From an uncultured Lachnospiraceae bacterium (lineage in GTDB: Bacteria; Bacillota; Clostridia; Lachnospirales; Lachnospiraceae): a stretch of DNA of 7,777 bases. The translations under genes and the position numbers were made by a program. The stretch is taken from NCBI GenBank assembly GCA_900555195.1, contig USKC01000141.1, positions 1 to 7,777 of the forward strand. Reading direction: 5' to 3'. Below the pieces are notes generated by a model, which was not told the DNA's origin, made no database searches, and was given only the letters and a program-made list of their open reading frames with translations. Numbering within the stretch: position 1 is the stretch's first letter; every line of letters begins with the position of its first letter. Positions 1 to 6,347 of the stretch are shown in pieces.

Positions 1-935
1 ATCTCTTCCACGAGATCGGTGCCCGTGACCATCTCGGTGACGGGGTGTTCCACCTGGATGCGCGTGTTCATCTCCATGAAGTAGTAGTTCAGCTTATCGT
101 CCAGCAGAAACTCGATGGTGCCCGCCGACGTGTAGCCCACGGCCTGCGCCGCGCGCACGGCGGCTTCCAGCATCTCGTCGCGCACGCGCCCCGTCATCAC
201 GGGCGAGGGGCTTTCCTCGATCATCTTCTGGTGGTTGCGCTGCACCGAGCAATCGCGCTCGCCCAGGGCCACCACGGTGCCGTACGTATCGGCGATGATC
301 TGCACCTCCACGTGGCGCGGGTTCAGCACGCAGCGCTCCAGGTACATGGTGTTGTCGCCGAACGCGCCCACGCTCTCGCGCTGGGCGATGGAGAACTGCT
401 CGGAGAAGTCGTGCTCGTCGTGGCTGATGCGCATGCCCTTGCCGCCACCGCCCGACGACGCCTTGATCATGATGGGCCAGCCCACGTCGCGCGCCTTCGC
501 AAGCGCCTCCTCCGGGGCATGCACCGGCTCCTTCGTGCCGGGCACCACGGGCACGCCGGCCTCCATCATGGTCTTGCGCGCTTGACTCTTGTTGCCCATG
601 CGGTCCAGGACCTCGGGCGCGGGGCCGATGAACACGATGTCGTTCTCGCGGCACAGCTTCGCGAACGTCGAGTTCTCCGACAGGAAGCCGTAGCCGGGAT
701 GGATGGCCTGCGCGCCGGTGCCCTTCGCGGCGGACAGGATGGCCGCGATGTTCAGGTACGAGTCGCGCGCGGCGGGCGGACCGATGCACACGCTCTCGTC
801 GGCCAGGTACACGTGCAGCGCGTGCTTGTCGGCCGTGGAGTACACGGCCACGGTCTTGATGTTCATGGCGCGGCACGCGCGGATGATGCGCACCGCTATC
901 TCGCCGCGGTTGGCGATGAGGATCTTCTCGAACAT
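1..935 (-). CDS. accC: Biotin carboxylase subunit of acetyl-CoA carboxylase, C-terminus cut off by window edge
   Basis: The ATP-dependent biotin carboxylase carboxylates the biotin carried on AccB with bicarbonate, the first half-reaction of acetyl-CoA carboxylase in cytosolic fatty acid synthesis. From ATG at 935 the frame stays open to base 1, giving 311 residues of about 450 usual for the family. Visible are the N-terminal fold start (MFEKILIANRGEIAVRIIRA), HPGYGFLSEN at 79-88, the glycine-rich ATP loop ASSGGGGKGMR at 159-169, RDCSVQRNHQK at 227-237 and EMNTRIQVEHPVTEM at 288-302. K116, K158, H208, E275, E288, N290 and R292 match the known active-site positions of E. coli AccC (numbering within one residue). 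The C-terminal lid and the equivalent of Arg338 lie outside the window. It starts 15 nt after the accB stop, behind a weak G-rich ribosome site, so accB and accC are one operon. Codons end almost always in G or C, unlike the genes to the right of about 1,410. Confidence 0.96.
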   Translation of the reverse strand, partial: MFEKILIANRGEIAVRIIRACRAMNIKTVAVYSTADKHALHVYLADESVCIGPPAARDSYLNIAAILSAAKGTGAQAIHPGYGFLSENSTFAKLCRENDIVFIGPAPEVLDRMGNKSQARKTMMEAGVPVVPGTKEPVHAPEEALAKARDVGWPIMIKASSGGGGKGMRISHDEHDFSEQFSIAQRESVGAFGDNTMYLERCVLNPRHVEVQIIADTYGTVVALGERDCSVQRNHQKMIEESPSPVMTGRVRDEMLEAAVRAAQAVGYTSAGTIEFLLDDKLNYYFMEMNTRIQVEHPVTEMVTGTDLVEE

Positions 936-950
936 GGCAGCCCCCGCGCC

Positions 951-1403
951 CTAGCGCGCTTCGGCGGTGGCGATGCGGAACAGCGGCTGGTCGTATTCCA
1001 CCTGCGTCCCGTTGGCGGCCAGCACCTCCACCACTACGCCGGGGGTGGGCGCCGTGATCTCGTTCATCATCTTCATGGCCTCCACGATGGCCATGGTCTG
1101 GCCCGACAGCACCTCCTGGCCCACCTTGACGAACGGGTCCTCGTCGGGGCTCGGCGACAGGTAGAACATGCCCACCATGGGGCTGCGCACGAGGATGGAG
1201 CTTTCGTCGGCGTCCTCGACGGCGGCTGCCTCGTGGCTTTCGGTCTTGCCGGCCAACAGCGCGCTCACGCGATCGGCCATGAGCGGCAGCGCGGTAGACG
1301 AGAGCGGGCCGTGGTTGCGCTCCAATTCGATTTTCGTTTCGCCGTCATCCACGCGCAAGGCCGTGAGCTCGGCCTTGTCCATGATGGCGATCAGTTCTTC
1401 GAT
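951..1403 (-). CDS. accB: Biotin carboxyl carrier protein (AccB) portion of the chimera, N-terminal few residues missing or replaced
   Basis: The last 150 residues of the frame match AccB from IEELIAIMDKAELTALRVDD onward; the family is usually about 150-165 residues, so at most about ten N-terminal residues are lost. The layout is typical: a short helical N-terminus with a KIELER strand; a linker rich in Ala, Ser and Glu; and the biotinyl domain, starting near SPMVGMFYLSPSPDEDPFV. The domain contains EAMKMMNEI, whose Lys (codon 1073-1071) is the biotin attachment site, and ends with VVVEVLAANGTQVEYDQPLFRI. AccB carries carboxybiotin between AccC and the carboxyltransferase. The stop at 951 is 15 nt before accC, the classic accB-accC order. 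Codon use matches accC and differs from the gltB part. In its genome of origin this would be a free gene with its own start codon, which is not present here. Confidence 0.9.
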   Translation of the reverse strand: MEELIAIMDKAELTALRVDDGETKIELERNHGPLSSTALPLMADRVSALLAGKTESHEAAAVEDADESSILVRSPMVGMFYLSPSPDEDPFVKVGQEVLSGQTMAIVEAMKMMNEITAPTPGVVVEVLAANGTQVEYDQPLFRIATAEAR

Positions 1404-3455
1404 GGCTTCATGTGCCAGATACGGGTTGACCGCAATAGCGCCGTATCCGAGAAGGGTCGCGAAATGATGCACATCCCTGGGTTCCCCGCTCTCCAGGATA
1501 ATGGAAACGGCAGTCCGCTTTTTCGTCCGGATGAGATACTGTTCCATGGCGGATACCGCCAGCAAGGAGGGGATCGCCACATGGTTCTCGTCCACGCCGC
1601 GATCCGACAGGATGATGATGTTCGCCCCTCTCTTATATTCCTTATCTACCTGAACGAATAGGCGATCTAATGCCTTCTTCACCGGCGTGTTCCGATAATA
1701 GGTCAAAGATACCGTGGCCGTTTTCAGCCCGCCCTGATTCAGGTTCTTGATCTTCAGGATATCCACGCTGGTGAGGATGGGATTGGCGATCTGCAGCACA
1801 GTGCAGTTCTCCGCCTTCTCTTCCAGGAGGTTGCCGTCAGAGCCCGCATACACGGTGGTGCTGGTGACGATTTTCTCCCGGATCGCGTCGATGGGAGGGT
1901 TCGTCACTTGGGCAAAACTCTGTTTAAAATAGTTGAATAGCGGCTGGTGCTTGTCGGACAACACCGCGATCGGGATATCGATCCCCATGGAAGCCGTCTG
2001 TTCGTTCCCTTCCCTCGCCATGGGAAGGATCGCGGTTTTCAGATCTTCATAGGTGTAGCCGAATGCTTTATACAGCTTATCCCGCTCTTCCTGGGTATGT
2101 GTCTCCACCTTCAGGTTCGGCGCTTTCAGGGAAGACAACTTCACCACATTCCGGTCAAGCCACTCCCCGTAAGGCTGCCTTGCCGCATAGGCATGCTTCA
2201 GTTCATCATCCCCTATGATCCGCTGCTGCGTCATGTCCACCACCAGCATCCGTCCTGGCTCCAGGCGGGCTTTGCGCACAATCCGCTCTGGCCGGATATC
2301 CAGGACGCCCACTTCGGAAGACAGGATGAGGGTGTCGTCATCCGTGATATAATAGCGGGAAGGCCGCAGGCCGTTCCGATCCAGAGTTGCCCCTACCAGG
2401 TCACCGTCCGAGAACAGGATGGATGCCGGTCCGTCCCAGGGCTCCATCATGGTCGCATAATAATGATAGAAATCCTTCTTTTCCCGGCTGATATTGTCTT
2501 CGCTCTCCCAGGGCTCCGGAATGGTGATCATCATAGCTAACGGCAGCGGCAGGCCGTTCATCACCAAAAATTCAATGGTATTATCCAGGATCGCGGAATC
2601 GGAGCCAGTCTCATCCACCACAGGAAGGATCTTCTCCATGTTTTCCTGCAGATATGGAGAGAACATGGTTTCCTCCCTGGCGAGCATCCTGTCGATGTTG
2701 CCGCGGATGGTGTTGATCTCCCCGTTATGCAGCAGGAAGCGGTTCGGATGCGCACGTTTCCAGCTGGGCGTGGTATTCGTGGAAAAGCGGGAATGCACCA
2801 GCGCCATGGCGGAGATACAGCGTTCATCCTGCAGGTCGGGATAGAATTCCCGAAGCTGATGAACCAGGAACATGCCCTTATAGACGATGGTCCTGCTGGA
2901 AAGGGAGACCACATAGGTGCCGCTGTCGCTCTGTTCAAAGGTACGGCGGACGCAGTACAGCCGCTTGTCAAAATCAAGTCCGCAGGATACACCCTTCGGC
3001 TTGGTGATAAAACATTGATAGATCTTCGGCATACAGTCCCTTGCCGCCTGGCCCAACACCTCCGGCCTCACCGGAACCTCTCTCCAGAAAGCGAAGGAAA
3101 GGCCCTCTTTCTTCGTGATGACCTCAAACAATTTCTGTGCCTGCGTGCGCTGCAGCATATCCTGCGGGAAGAAGAACATTCCCACTCCGTATTCCCGTTC
3201 TTTCCCCAAAAAATGGCCATTTTCGGCAGCAACGCGCTCAAAGAAGGGATGGGAGATCTGCAGCATGATGCCTACGCCGTCTCCGACCTCTCCTGTGGCA
3301 TCCTTTCCTGCGCGATGCTCCAGCTTCTCTACAATCTTCAGCGCATCGTCCACAATGCGATGGCTTTTTTCCCCTTTTATGCTGATGACCGCTCCAATGC
3401 CGCAGGCATCATGTTCAAACGCCTGATCATAAAGGCCGTTTTCCGTATGTTTCAT
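951..3455 (-). CDS. gltB: In-frame chimera: N-terminal half of glutamate synthase large subunit fused to AccB (gltB'-accB)
   Basis: One open frame of 834 residues. Residues 1 to about 684 are glutamate synthase (GOGAT) large subunit. They start with a 17-residue propeptide before Cys18 in HDACGIG, the expected N-terminal nucleophile of the class II glutamine amidotransferase. HSRFSTNT, HNGEINTIRGN, DETGSDSAILDN and LDRNGLRPSRYY follow, then the central domain (MAREGNEQTASMG, LSDKHQPLFNYF, LSDRGVDENHVAIP) up to HHFATLLGYGAIAVNPYLAHE. The FMN-binding synthase domain, the Fe-S cysteines and the GXGXG C-terminal domain, normally the second half of a roughly 1,500-residue protein, are absent. Residues of about 685-834 are instead a nearly complete AccB. 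The start is ATG 3455: GGAGGA lies 7-8 nt upstream, whereas the in-frame ATG at 3470 overlaps that site. As written the protein could at most release ammonia from glutamine; it could not make glutamate. The base composition changes at the domain boundary, so I read this as a join of two genomes rather than a real gene. Confidence 0.85.
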   Translation of the reverse strand: MKHTENGLYDQAFEHDACGIGAVISIKGEKSHRIVDDALKIVEKLEHRAGKDATGEVGDGVGIMLQISHPFFERVAAENGHFLGKEREYGVGMFFFPQDMLQRTQAQKLFEVITKKEGLSFAFWREVPVRPEVLGQAARDCMPKIYQCFITKPKGVSCGLDFDKRLYCVRRTFEQSDSGTYVVSLSSRTIVYKGMFLVHQLREFYPDLQDERCISAMALVHSRFSTNTTPSWKRAHPNRFLLHNGEINTIRGNIDRMLAREETMFSPYLQENMEKILPVVDETGSDSAILDNTIEFLVMNGLPLPLAMMITIPEPWESEDNISREKKDFYHYYATMMEPWDGPASILFSDGDLVGATLDRNGLRPSRYYITDDDTLILSSEVGVLDIRPERIVRKARLEPGRMLVVDMTQQRIIGDDELKHAYAARQPYGEWLDRNVVKLSSLKAPNLKVETHTQEERDKLYKAFGYTYEDLKTAILPMAREGNEQTASMGIDIPIAVLSDKHQPLFNYFKQSFAQVTNPPIDAIREKIVTSTTVYAGSDGNLLEEKAENCTVLQIANPILTSVDILKIKNLNQGGLKTATVSLTYYRNTPVKKALDRLFVQVDKEYKRGANIIILSDRGVDENHVAIPSLLAVSAMEQYLIRTKKRTAVSIILESGEPRDVHHFATLLGYGAIAVNPYLAHEAIEELIAIMDKAELTALRVDDGETKIELERNHGPLSSTALPLMADRVSALLAGKTESHEAAAVEDADESSILVRSPMVGMFYLSPSPDEDPFVKVGQEVLSGQTMAIVEAMKMMNEITAPTPGVVVEVLAANGTQVEYDQPLFRIATAEAR
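1391..1412 (-). other. Junction between gltB and accB sequence; probable chimeric breakpoint
   Basis: The codons for HEAIEELIA lie here. To the right the protein reads as GltB (GYGAIAVNPYLAHE); to the left it reads as AccB (IEELIAIMDKAEL). The residues EAIEELI could belong to either family, so a short stretch of about 20 identical bases shared by two genomes could have bridged them. GC and codon use shift at the same place. The exact breakpoint cannot be placed more finely from this sequence alone. Confidence 0.75.
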
Positions 3456-3460
3456 CCGAT

Positions 3461-3468
3461 CTTCCTCC
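3461..3468 (-). promoter_or_regulatory. Ribosome binding site that fixes the gltB start
   Basis: On the minus strand GGAGGAAG ends 5 nt before ATG 3455, with the GGAGG core 8 nt away. It supports this start over the in-frame ATG at 3470, which lies directly on the ribosome site, and over the upstream ATG at 3533, which lies inside the 15-bp hairpin between glnN and gltB. Confidence 0.75.
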
Positions 3469-3512
3469 ATTTTTGTTTTGCTGCCGCCTAAAGGCCGTAT
3501 CCGGACAGACAG

Positions 3513-3552
3513 ATTTCCGGCCTCCGCGGACAAAGCGGCGGAGGCCGGAAAT
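3513..3552 (-). terminator. Perfect 15-bp hairpin in the gltB 5' region, possible attenuator or terminator
   Basis: Bases 3513-3527 are the exact reverse complement of 3538-3552, with a 10-nt loop. The stem is very GC-rich (core GGCCTCCGC). On the minus strand it lies 57 nt before the gltB start. The run after the stem is TCTGTCTGTCC, with only scattered T, so it is a weak intrinsic terminator at best. It may instead be a pause or processing site that sets gltB output relative to glnN. Confidence 0.5.
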
Positions 3553-3605
3553 CCAAAACACCATCGCTTTGTCCCATCAGGCTATATGCATTTCTTCAAG
3601 AACAG

Positions 3606-3622
3606 CTGCCGCTTTTCGGCAG
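3606..3622 (-). terminator. Short hairpin just after glnN stop
   Basis: CTGCCG at 3606-3611 pairs with CGGCAG at 3617-3622 around a 5-nt loop, 22 nt downstream of the glnN stop. On the minus strand it is followed by CTGTTCTT, a poor T-tract. It may be a leaky terminator or an RNA 3'-end stabiliser between glnN and gltB. Confidence 0.4.
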
Positions 3623-3643
3623 TTAAAGGCTGCAATCCTTTCT

Positions 3644-5740
3644 TTATTTGACTCCGAAAAGCAGATCGCCATAGTTCGGATAAGGATAACACTTCCGATC
3701 CGTAATGCTCTCAATCTCATCCGCAACGATTCTCAGTTCCGTCATCGCCGCAAATACCTGGTTTCTATAATACTTTGCCCGTTCCAGTTCATCACAGTCT
3801 TTGGACACCAATCCCAAAAGCGTTTTTTCCAGCGCCTCTGTCTTACGGTACATGTCTGCGCACAGGCTGGAAATCCTGCTGATCCGTTCCTGTTCATAAC
3901 TGCAGTCCGCATCCGGCACCGCCGCCTTCTTGGATGCTACCGCGTCAGCGAGCTGCTTCGTATAGGAAGTATACGCGGGCAGGAGATCTTTATTCGCCAT
4001 ATCCAGCATGGTCAGCGCTTCTATATTCAGGACCTTGCTGTAATTCTCCAGCAGGATTTCATAACGGGCACGGATTTCCGTTTCCGAGAAAACCTTATGT
4101 TCCTCAAAAAGGTGAATGTTCTTTTCTTTAATGAAATAGGGCAGGCAGTCCGGCGTCGTCTTCAGGTTCAGCAGGCCGCGTTTCTGCGCTTCCGCAACCC
4201 AGGCATCGTCATAGCCGTTTCCGTTGAAAATGATCCGCTTATGATCCCGAATGGTCTCTTGAATCAGGTCATGCAGTTCTTCGTTGAAATCGGCGCTTCC
4301 TTCCAGCCGCTCCGCAAACTGTCTCAGGCTTTCAGCCACCGCAGTGTTCAGGACGATGTTCGGCCCGGAAATGGAATCGTTGGAACCCACCATGCGGAAT
4401 TCAAATTTGTTTCCCGTAAAGGCGAACGGGGAGGTGCGGTTCCTGTCCGTGGTATCCTTCGGAAAACGGGGCAGGATATGCACGCCTACTTTCCATATCT
4501 CCTGTTCCTGGCTGCCGTATTCCTCTCCTTTCTCAATGGAATCCAAAATCGCGCTAAGCTGTGCCCCAAGGAAAATAGAGATGATGGCCGGAGGCGCCTC
4601 ATTGGCTCCTAAGCGATGGTCATTTCCAGCAGATGCCACGGAAATGCGCAGCAGATCCTGATAATCATCCACCGCTTTGATCACCGCGCAGAGGAACAGA
4701 AGGAACTGCGCGTTCTCATGAGGCGTATCGCCCGGATCCAGCAGATTTTTCCCCGTATTGGTGGAGATCGACCAGTTATTATGTTTGCCCGAGCCATTCA
4801 CCCCTGCGAAGGGTTTCTCATGCAGCAGGCAGATCAGGCCGTGTTTCTTTGCGATGCGCTGCATCAGTTCCATGGTCAGCTGGTTATGGTCCGTCGCGAT
4901 ATTGGTGGTGGAGAAAATCGGCGCCAGTTCATGTTGGGCGGGCGCCACCTCGTTATGTTCCGTCTTTACCAGCACGCCGAGTTTCCAAAGTTCTTCATCC
5001 AGTTCTTCCATGAATTTGGCTACCCGGCTCTTAATCGTCCCGAAATAGTGATCTTCCAGTTCCTGCCCTTTCGGGGGCTTCGCTCCGAACAAGGTACGTC
5101 CTGTATAGACCAGATCGGGGCGTTTCTCATACATCTCGCGCTCCACCAGGAAATACTCCTGTTCCGGTCCCACCGTGGTTTTCACCGATGTGGTTTCCTC
5201 ATCTCCGAACAGCCTCAGCACGCGCAGGGCCTGACGGTTGATCGCTTCCATGGAACGAAGCAGCGGGGTCTTCTTATCCAGCGCTTCTCCGCCGTAAGAG
5301 CAGAACGCGGTAGGAATGTAGAGGGTCTTTCCTTTAATGAACGCATAGGAAGTCGGATCCCATGCCGTATAGCCTCTCGCTTCAAACGTCGCCCTCAATC
5401 CTCCGGAGGGGAAGGAGGATGCATCCGGCTCGCCCTGAATCAGTTCTTTTCCCGAAAATTCCAGGATCACACGCCCGTCATCCGTAGGAGTGATAAAGCT
5501 GTCATGCTTTTCCGCCGTGATTCCGGTCATCGGCTGAAACCAGTGTGTGAAATGGGTCGCTCCCTTTTCAATCGCCCAATCCTTCATCGCATTCGCAACC
5601 ACATTTGCCACCGCATTGTCCAGCCGCTTTCCTATTTTCATCGTACGCTGCAGCTGCTGATACGTCTCTTTCGGAAGCCTCTCCCGCATCACCGCATCAT
5701 TGAAAACATTCGTTCCAAAAACAGTTGTGATCGTATTCAT
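3644..5740 (-). CDS. glnN: Glutamine synthetase type III (GSIII)
   Basis: Cytosolic ATP-dependent glutamine synthetase, which joins ammonia to glutamate. At 698 residues it has the length of the GSIII family (about 700-730), far above GSI-alpha/beta (about 450-470). GSIII hallmarks are visible: [19 protein letters not shown] at 113-131; GPEQEYF at 191-197 with metal-binding-type glutamates; [18 protein letters not shown] at 217-234; [15 protein letters not shown] at 266-280; NGSGKHNNW at 315-323; [15 protein letters not shown] at 371-385; and [19 protein letters not shown] at 432-450. A helical C-terminal region of about 200 residues follows. The ATG at 5740 is preferred over the GTG at 5746 because GGAGAGG lies 5 nt upstream of the ATG and overlaps the GTG. 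The gene has its own promoter and a long structured leader, and is followed by gltB, its GS-GOGAT partner. GSIII lacks the adenylylation control of GSI-beta, so control in the leader RNA would make sense. In clostridia an ANTAR antiterminator (NitR) is known next to GSIII genes; none is present in this window. Confidence 0.97.
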   Translation of the reverse strand: MNTITTVFGTNVFNDAVMRERLPKETYQQLQRTMKIGKRLDNAVANVVANAMKDWAIEKGATHFTHWFQPMTGITAEKHDSFITPTDDGRVILEFSGKELIQGEPDASSFPSGGLRATFEARGYTAWDPTSYAFIKGKTLYIPTAFCSYGGEALDKKTPLLRSMEAINRQALRVLRLFGDEETTSVKTTVGPEQEYFLVEREMYEKRPDLVYTGRTLFGAKPPKGQELEDHYFGTIKSRVAKFMEELDEELWKLGVLVKTEHNEVAPAQHELAPIFSTTNIATDHNQLTMELMQRIAKKHGLICLLHEKPFAGVNGSGKHNNWSISTNTGKNLLDPGDTPHENAQFLLFLCAVIKAVDDYQDLLRISVASAGNDHRLGANEAPPAIISIFLGAQLSAILDSIEKGEEYGSQEQEIWKVGVHILPRFPKDTTDRNRTSPFAFTGNKFEFRMVGSNDSISGPNIVLNTAVAESLRQFAERLEGSADFNEELHDLIQETIRDHKRIIFNGNGYDDAWVAEAQKRGLLNLKTTPDCLPYFIKEKNIHLFEEHKVFSETEIRARYEILLENYSKVLNIEALTMLDMANKDLLPAYTSYTKQLADAVASKKAAVPDADCSYEQERISRISSLCADMYRKTEALEKTLLGLVSKDCDELERAKYYRNQVFAAMTELRIVADEIESITDRKCYPYPNYGDLLFGVK

Positions 5741-5745
5741 AAGCA

Positions 5746-5754
5746 CCTCTCCTT
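5746..5754 (-). promoter_or_regulatory. Ribosome binding site of glnN
   Basis: On the minus strand AAGGAGAGG is followed by TGCTT and ATG 5740. The 5-nt spacing supports the ATG and argues against the GTG at 5746. Confidence 0.7.
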
Positions 5755-5781
5755 AACTCCAAAGCCTTTTCGTAAAATGCC

Positions 5782-5859
5782 TACATTGGAAAAAATGGCG
5801 GCAAAGACTGCAGAATTCCTTCTGCGACGCCTTTGCCGCCATTTGCTTTTTCCAATGTA
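5782..5859 (-). terminator. Large hairpin with T6 tail before glnN (leader terminator, or MITE-like inverted repeat)
   Basis: On the minus strand ATGGCGGCAAAG (5842-5831) pairs with CTTTGCCGCCAT (5806-5795), directly followed by six T (5795-5790): a good intrinsic terminator. An inner stem GCAGAA/TTCTGC with a 4-nt loop caps it (5810-5825). The outer arms also match, TACATTGGAAAAA against its reverse complement, with a 4-nt insertion on one side. If the outer arms pair, the T-tract is taken into the stem and the terminator signal changes. Confidence 0.6.
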
Positions 5860-5893
5860 ATATATGCCCGGGCATGCATCGATATACCCGGCC

Positions 5894-5909
5894 GGCCGCT
5901 TATACGGCC
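5894..5909 (-). promoter_or_regulatory. Hexaloop hairpin in glnN leader
   Basis: On the minus strand GGCCG-TATAAG-CGGCC: 5-bp GC stem, 6-nt loop. It is the second of two hexaloop hairpins between the two T-tailed stems. The loop does not match the A1/G4 rule reported for ANTAR-protein targets. Confidence 0.35.
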
Positions 5910-5967
5910 AATTCCTTCAGGCGGAGCGCGCATTCCGTCTGTAAGGTTCTTAAGAAACGTCAGGCCG

Positions 5968-5988
5968 CCGTCTGCCTCATCGCAGCGG
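5968..5988 (-). promoter_or_regulatory. Hexaloop hairpin in glnN leader
   Basis: On the minus strand CCG-CTGC-GATGAG-GCAG-A-CGG: 7 bp with one bulged A and a 6-nt loop. Its loop shares the pattern xATxAG with the hairpin at 5894-5909. A protein-binding pair of hairpins is conceivable but unproven. Confidence 0.35.
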
Positions 5989-6003
5989 TTTGCCTGCGCT
6001 AAT

Positions 6004-6049
6004 AAAAAATGGCAATAAACCCACAGAAGATCTCTGCGACTTCATTGCC
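6004..6049 (-). terminator. Promoter-proximal hairpin with T6 tail at the 5' end of the glnN leader
   Basis: On the minus strand GGCAAT (6049-6044) pairs with ATTGCC (6016-6011), followed by ATTTTTTATT (T run 6009-6004). An inner stem CGCAGA/TCTGTG (6038-6033 with 6027-6022) closes a 5-nt loop, leaving an internal loop between the stems. It shares GTCGCAGA and the GCCATTTTTT end with the hairpin at 5782-5859 and appears to be a diverged copy. Its stem begins only about 9 nt after the predicted start site. Confidence 0.5.
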
Positions 6050-6064
6050 GTTTCCATGCGCTAC

Positions 6065-6093
6065 AATATACACTTATCCGTTTTACTTGTCAA
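6065..6093 (-). promoter_or_regulatory. Sigma-70-type promoter for glnN
   Basis: On the minus strand there is a perfect -35 TTGACA (6093-6088), a 17-nt spacer and -10 TATATT (6070-6065). A-rich DNA lies just upstream. The start site would be near 6058, about 318 nt from glnN. No other promoter of this quality was seen closer to glnN. Confidence 0.7.
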
Positions 6094-6111
6094 TCCTTTT
6101 TTTAATTTTTA

Positions 6112-6140
6112 TTGTCATTTTTCTGTTCTTGTGTTATGCT
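6112..6140 (+). promoter_or_regulatory. Sigma-70-type promoter for the PD-(D/E)XK gene
   Basis: TTGTCA (6112-6117), a 17-nt spacer and TATGCT (6135-6140), preceded by TGT as in extended -10 promoters. The start site would be near 6147, leaving a T-rich leader of about 200 nt before 6348, in which I see no strong structure. Its -35 lies 18 bp from the -35 of the divergent glnN promoter. Confidence 0.5.
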
Positions 6141-6334
6141 GATAACAGTTCAATTTCTTTTATTTTTCTATTTCCTATATGTTTCATTTTTCTGTTTCTT
6201 CAATACGCGCTTTCTGTCTGCGTCCATTTTCATTCAGCAATGCTTTTTCTGTTTTCCAAATGGTTTCTCATTTCATCCATGTCAAACGATTCACGTTTTC
6301 TTTTCCTGCAGCATTCCGGCCGCAGAATCATCTC

Positions 6335-6341
6335 AAGGAGG
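6335..6341 (+). promoter_or_regulatory. Strong ribosome binding site that fixes the start of the PD-(D/E)XK gene
   Basis: AAGGAGG, then a 6-nt spacer and ATG 6348. It shows that the in-frame extension upstream to 6009, which would read as a Phe/Leu/Ile-rich segment, is leader DNA and not coding. Confidence 0.8.
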
Positions 6342-6347
6342 TCTCCT

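Larger units (their letters stand above)
5741..6058 (-). promoter_or_regulatory. Long structured 5' leader of glnN with several hairpins (putative attenuation region)
   Basis: From the likely transcription start near 6058 to the glnN start there are about 318 nt without a credible gene. In transcript order they hold a hairpin with T6 tail (6049-6004), a hexaloop hairpin (5988-5968), a second hexaloop hairpin (5909-5894), an 8-bp GC-rich stem (5884-5891 with 5868-5875, one G-U pair), and a large hairpin with T6 tail (5859-5782) that ends about 40 nt before glnN. Two T-tailed hairpins between promoter and gene suggest conditional termination. I do not recognise a T-box (no match to its antiterminator consensus) or any riboswitch I know. 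The rest of the glnN-to-6348 gap (6059-6347) is T-rich and holds two divergent promoters. Confidence 0.55.

Noticed and set aside
45..1661. Long plus-strand open frame of 538 codons
   Set aside because: It lies antisense to accC, accB and gltB, is very rich in His, Arg and Ala, and arises from the GC-rich third positions of the real minus-strand genes.
3456..3533. Longer gltB starting at ATG 3533 or 3470
   Set aside because: The extra residues would be translated from the 15-bp hairpin and the ribosome site, and they do not resemble a GltB propeptide; ATG 3455 has a good ribosome site.
3473..5860. Long plus-strand open frames opposite glnN and gltB
   Set aside because: They are antisense shadows; the minus-strand proteins show full family motifs across the same bases.
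5866..5909. Cluster of palindromic hexamers and an octamer resembling a cloning polylinker
   Set aside because: The sites overlap and arise from GC-rich hairpin stems of the leader; no vector sequence is recognisable on either side.
5741..6058. T-box or known glutamine riboswitch before glnN
   Set aside because: No T-box antiterminator consensus and no recognisable glutamine aptamer; the hairpins are described without a class name.
6009..6347. Upstream extension of the PD-(D/E)XK frame with a hydrophobic, membrane-like segment
   Set aside because: The DNA is T-rich leader sequence containing two promoters and a hairpin; AAGGAGG before ATG 6348 marks the true start.
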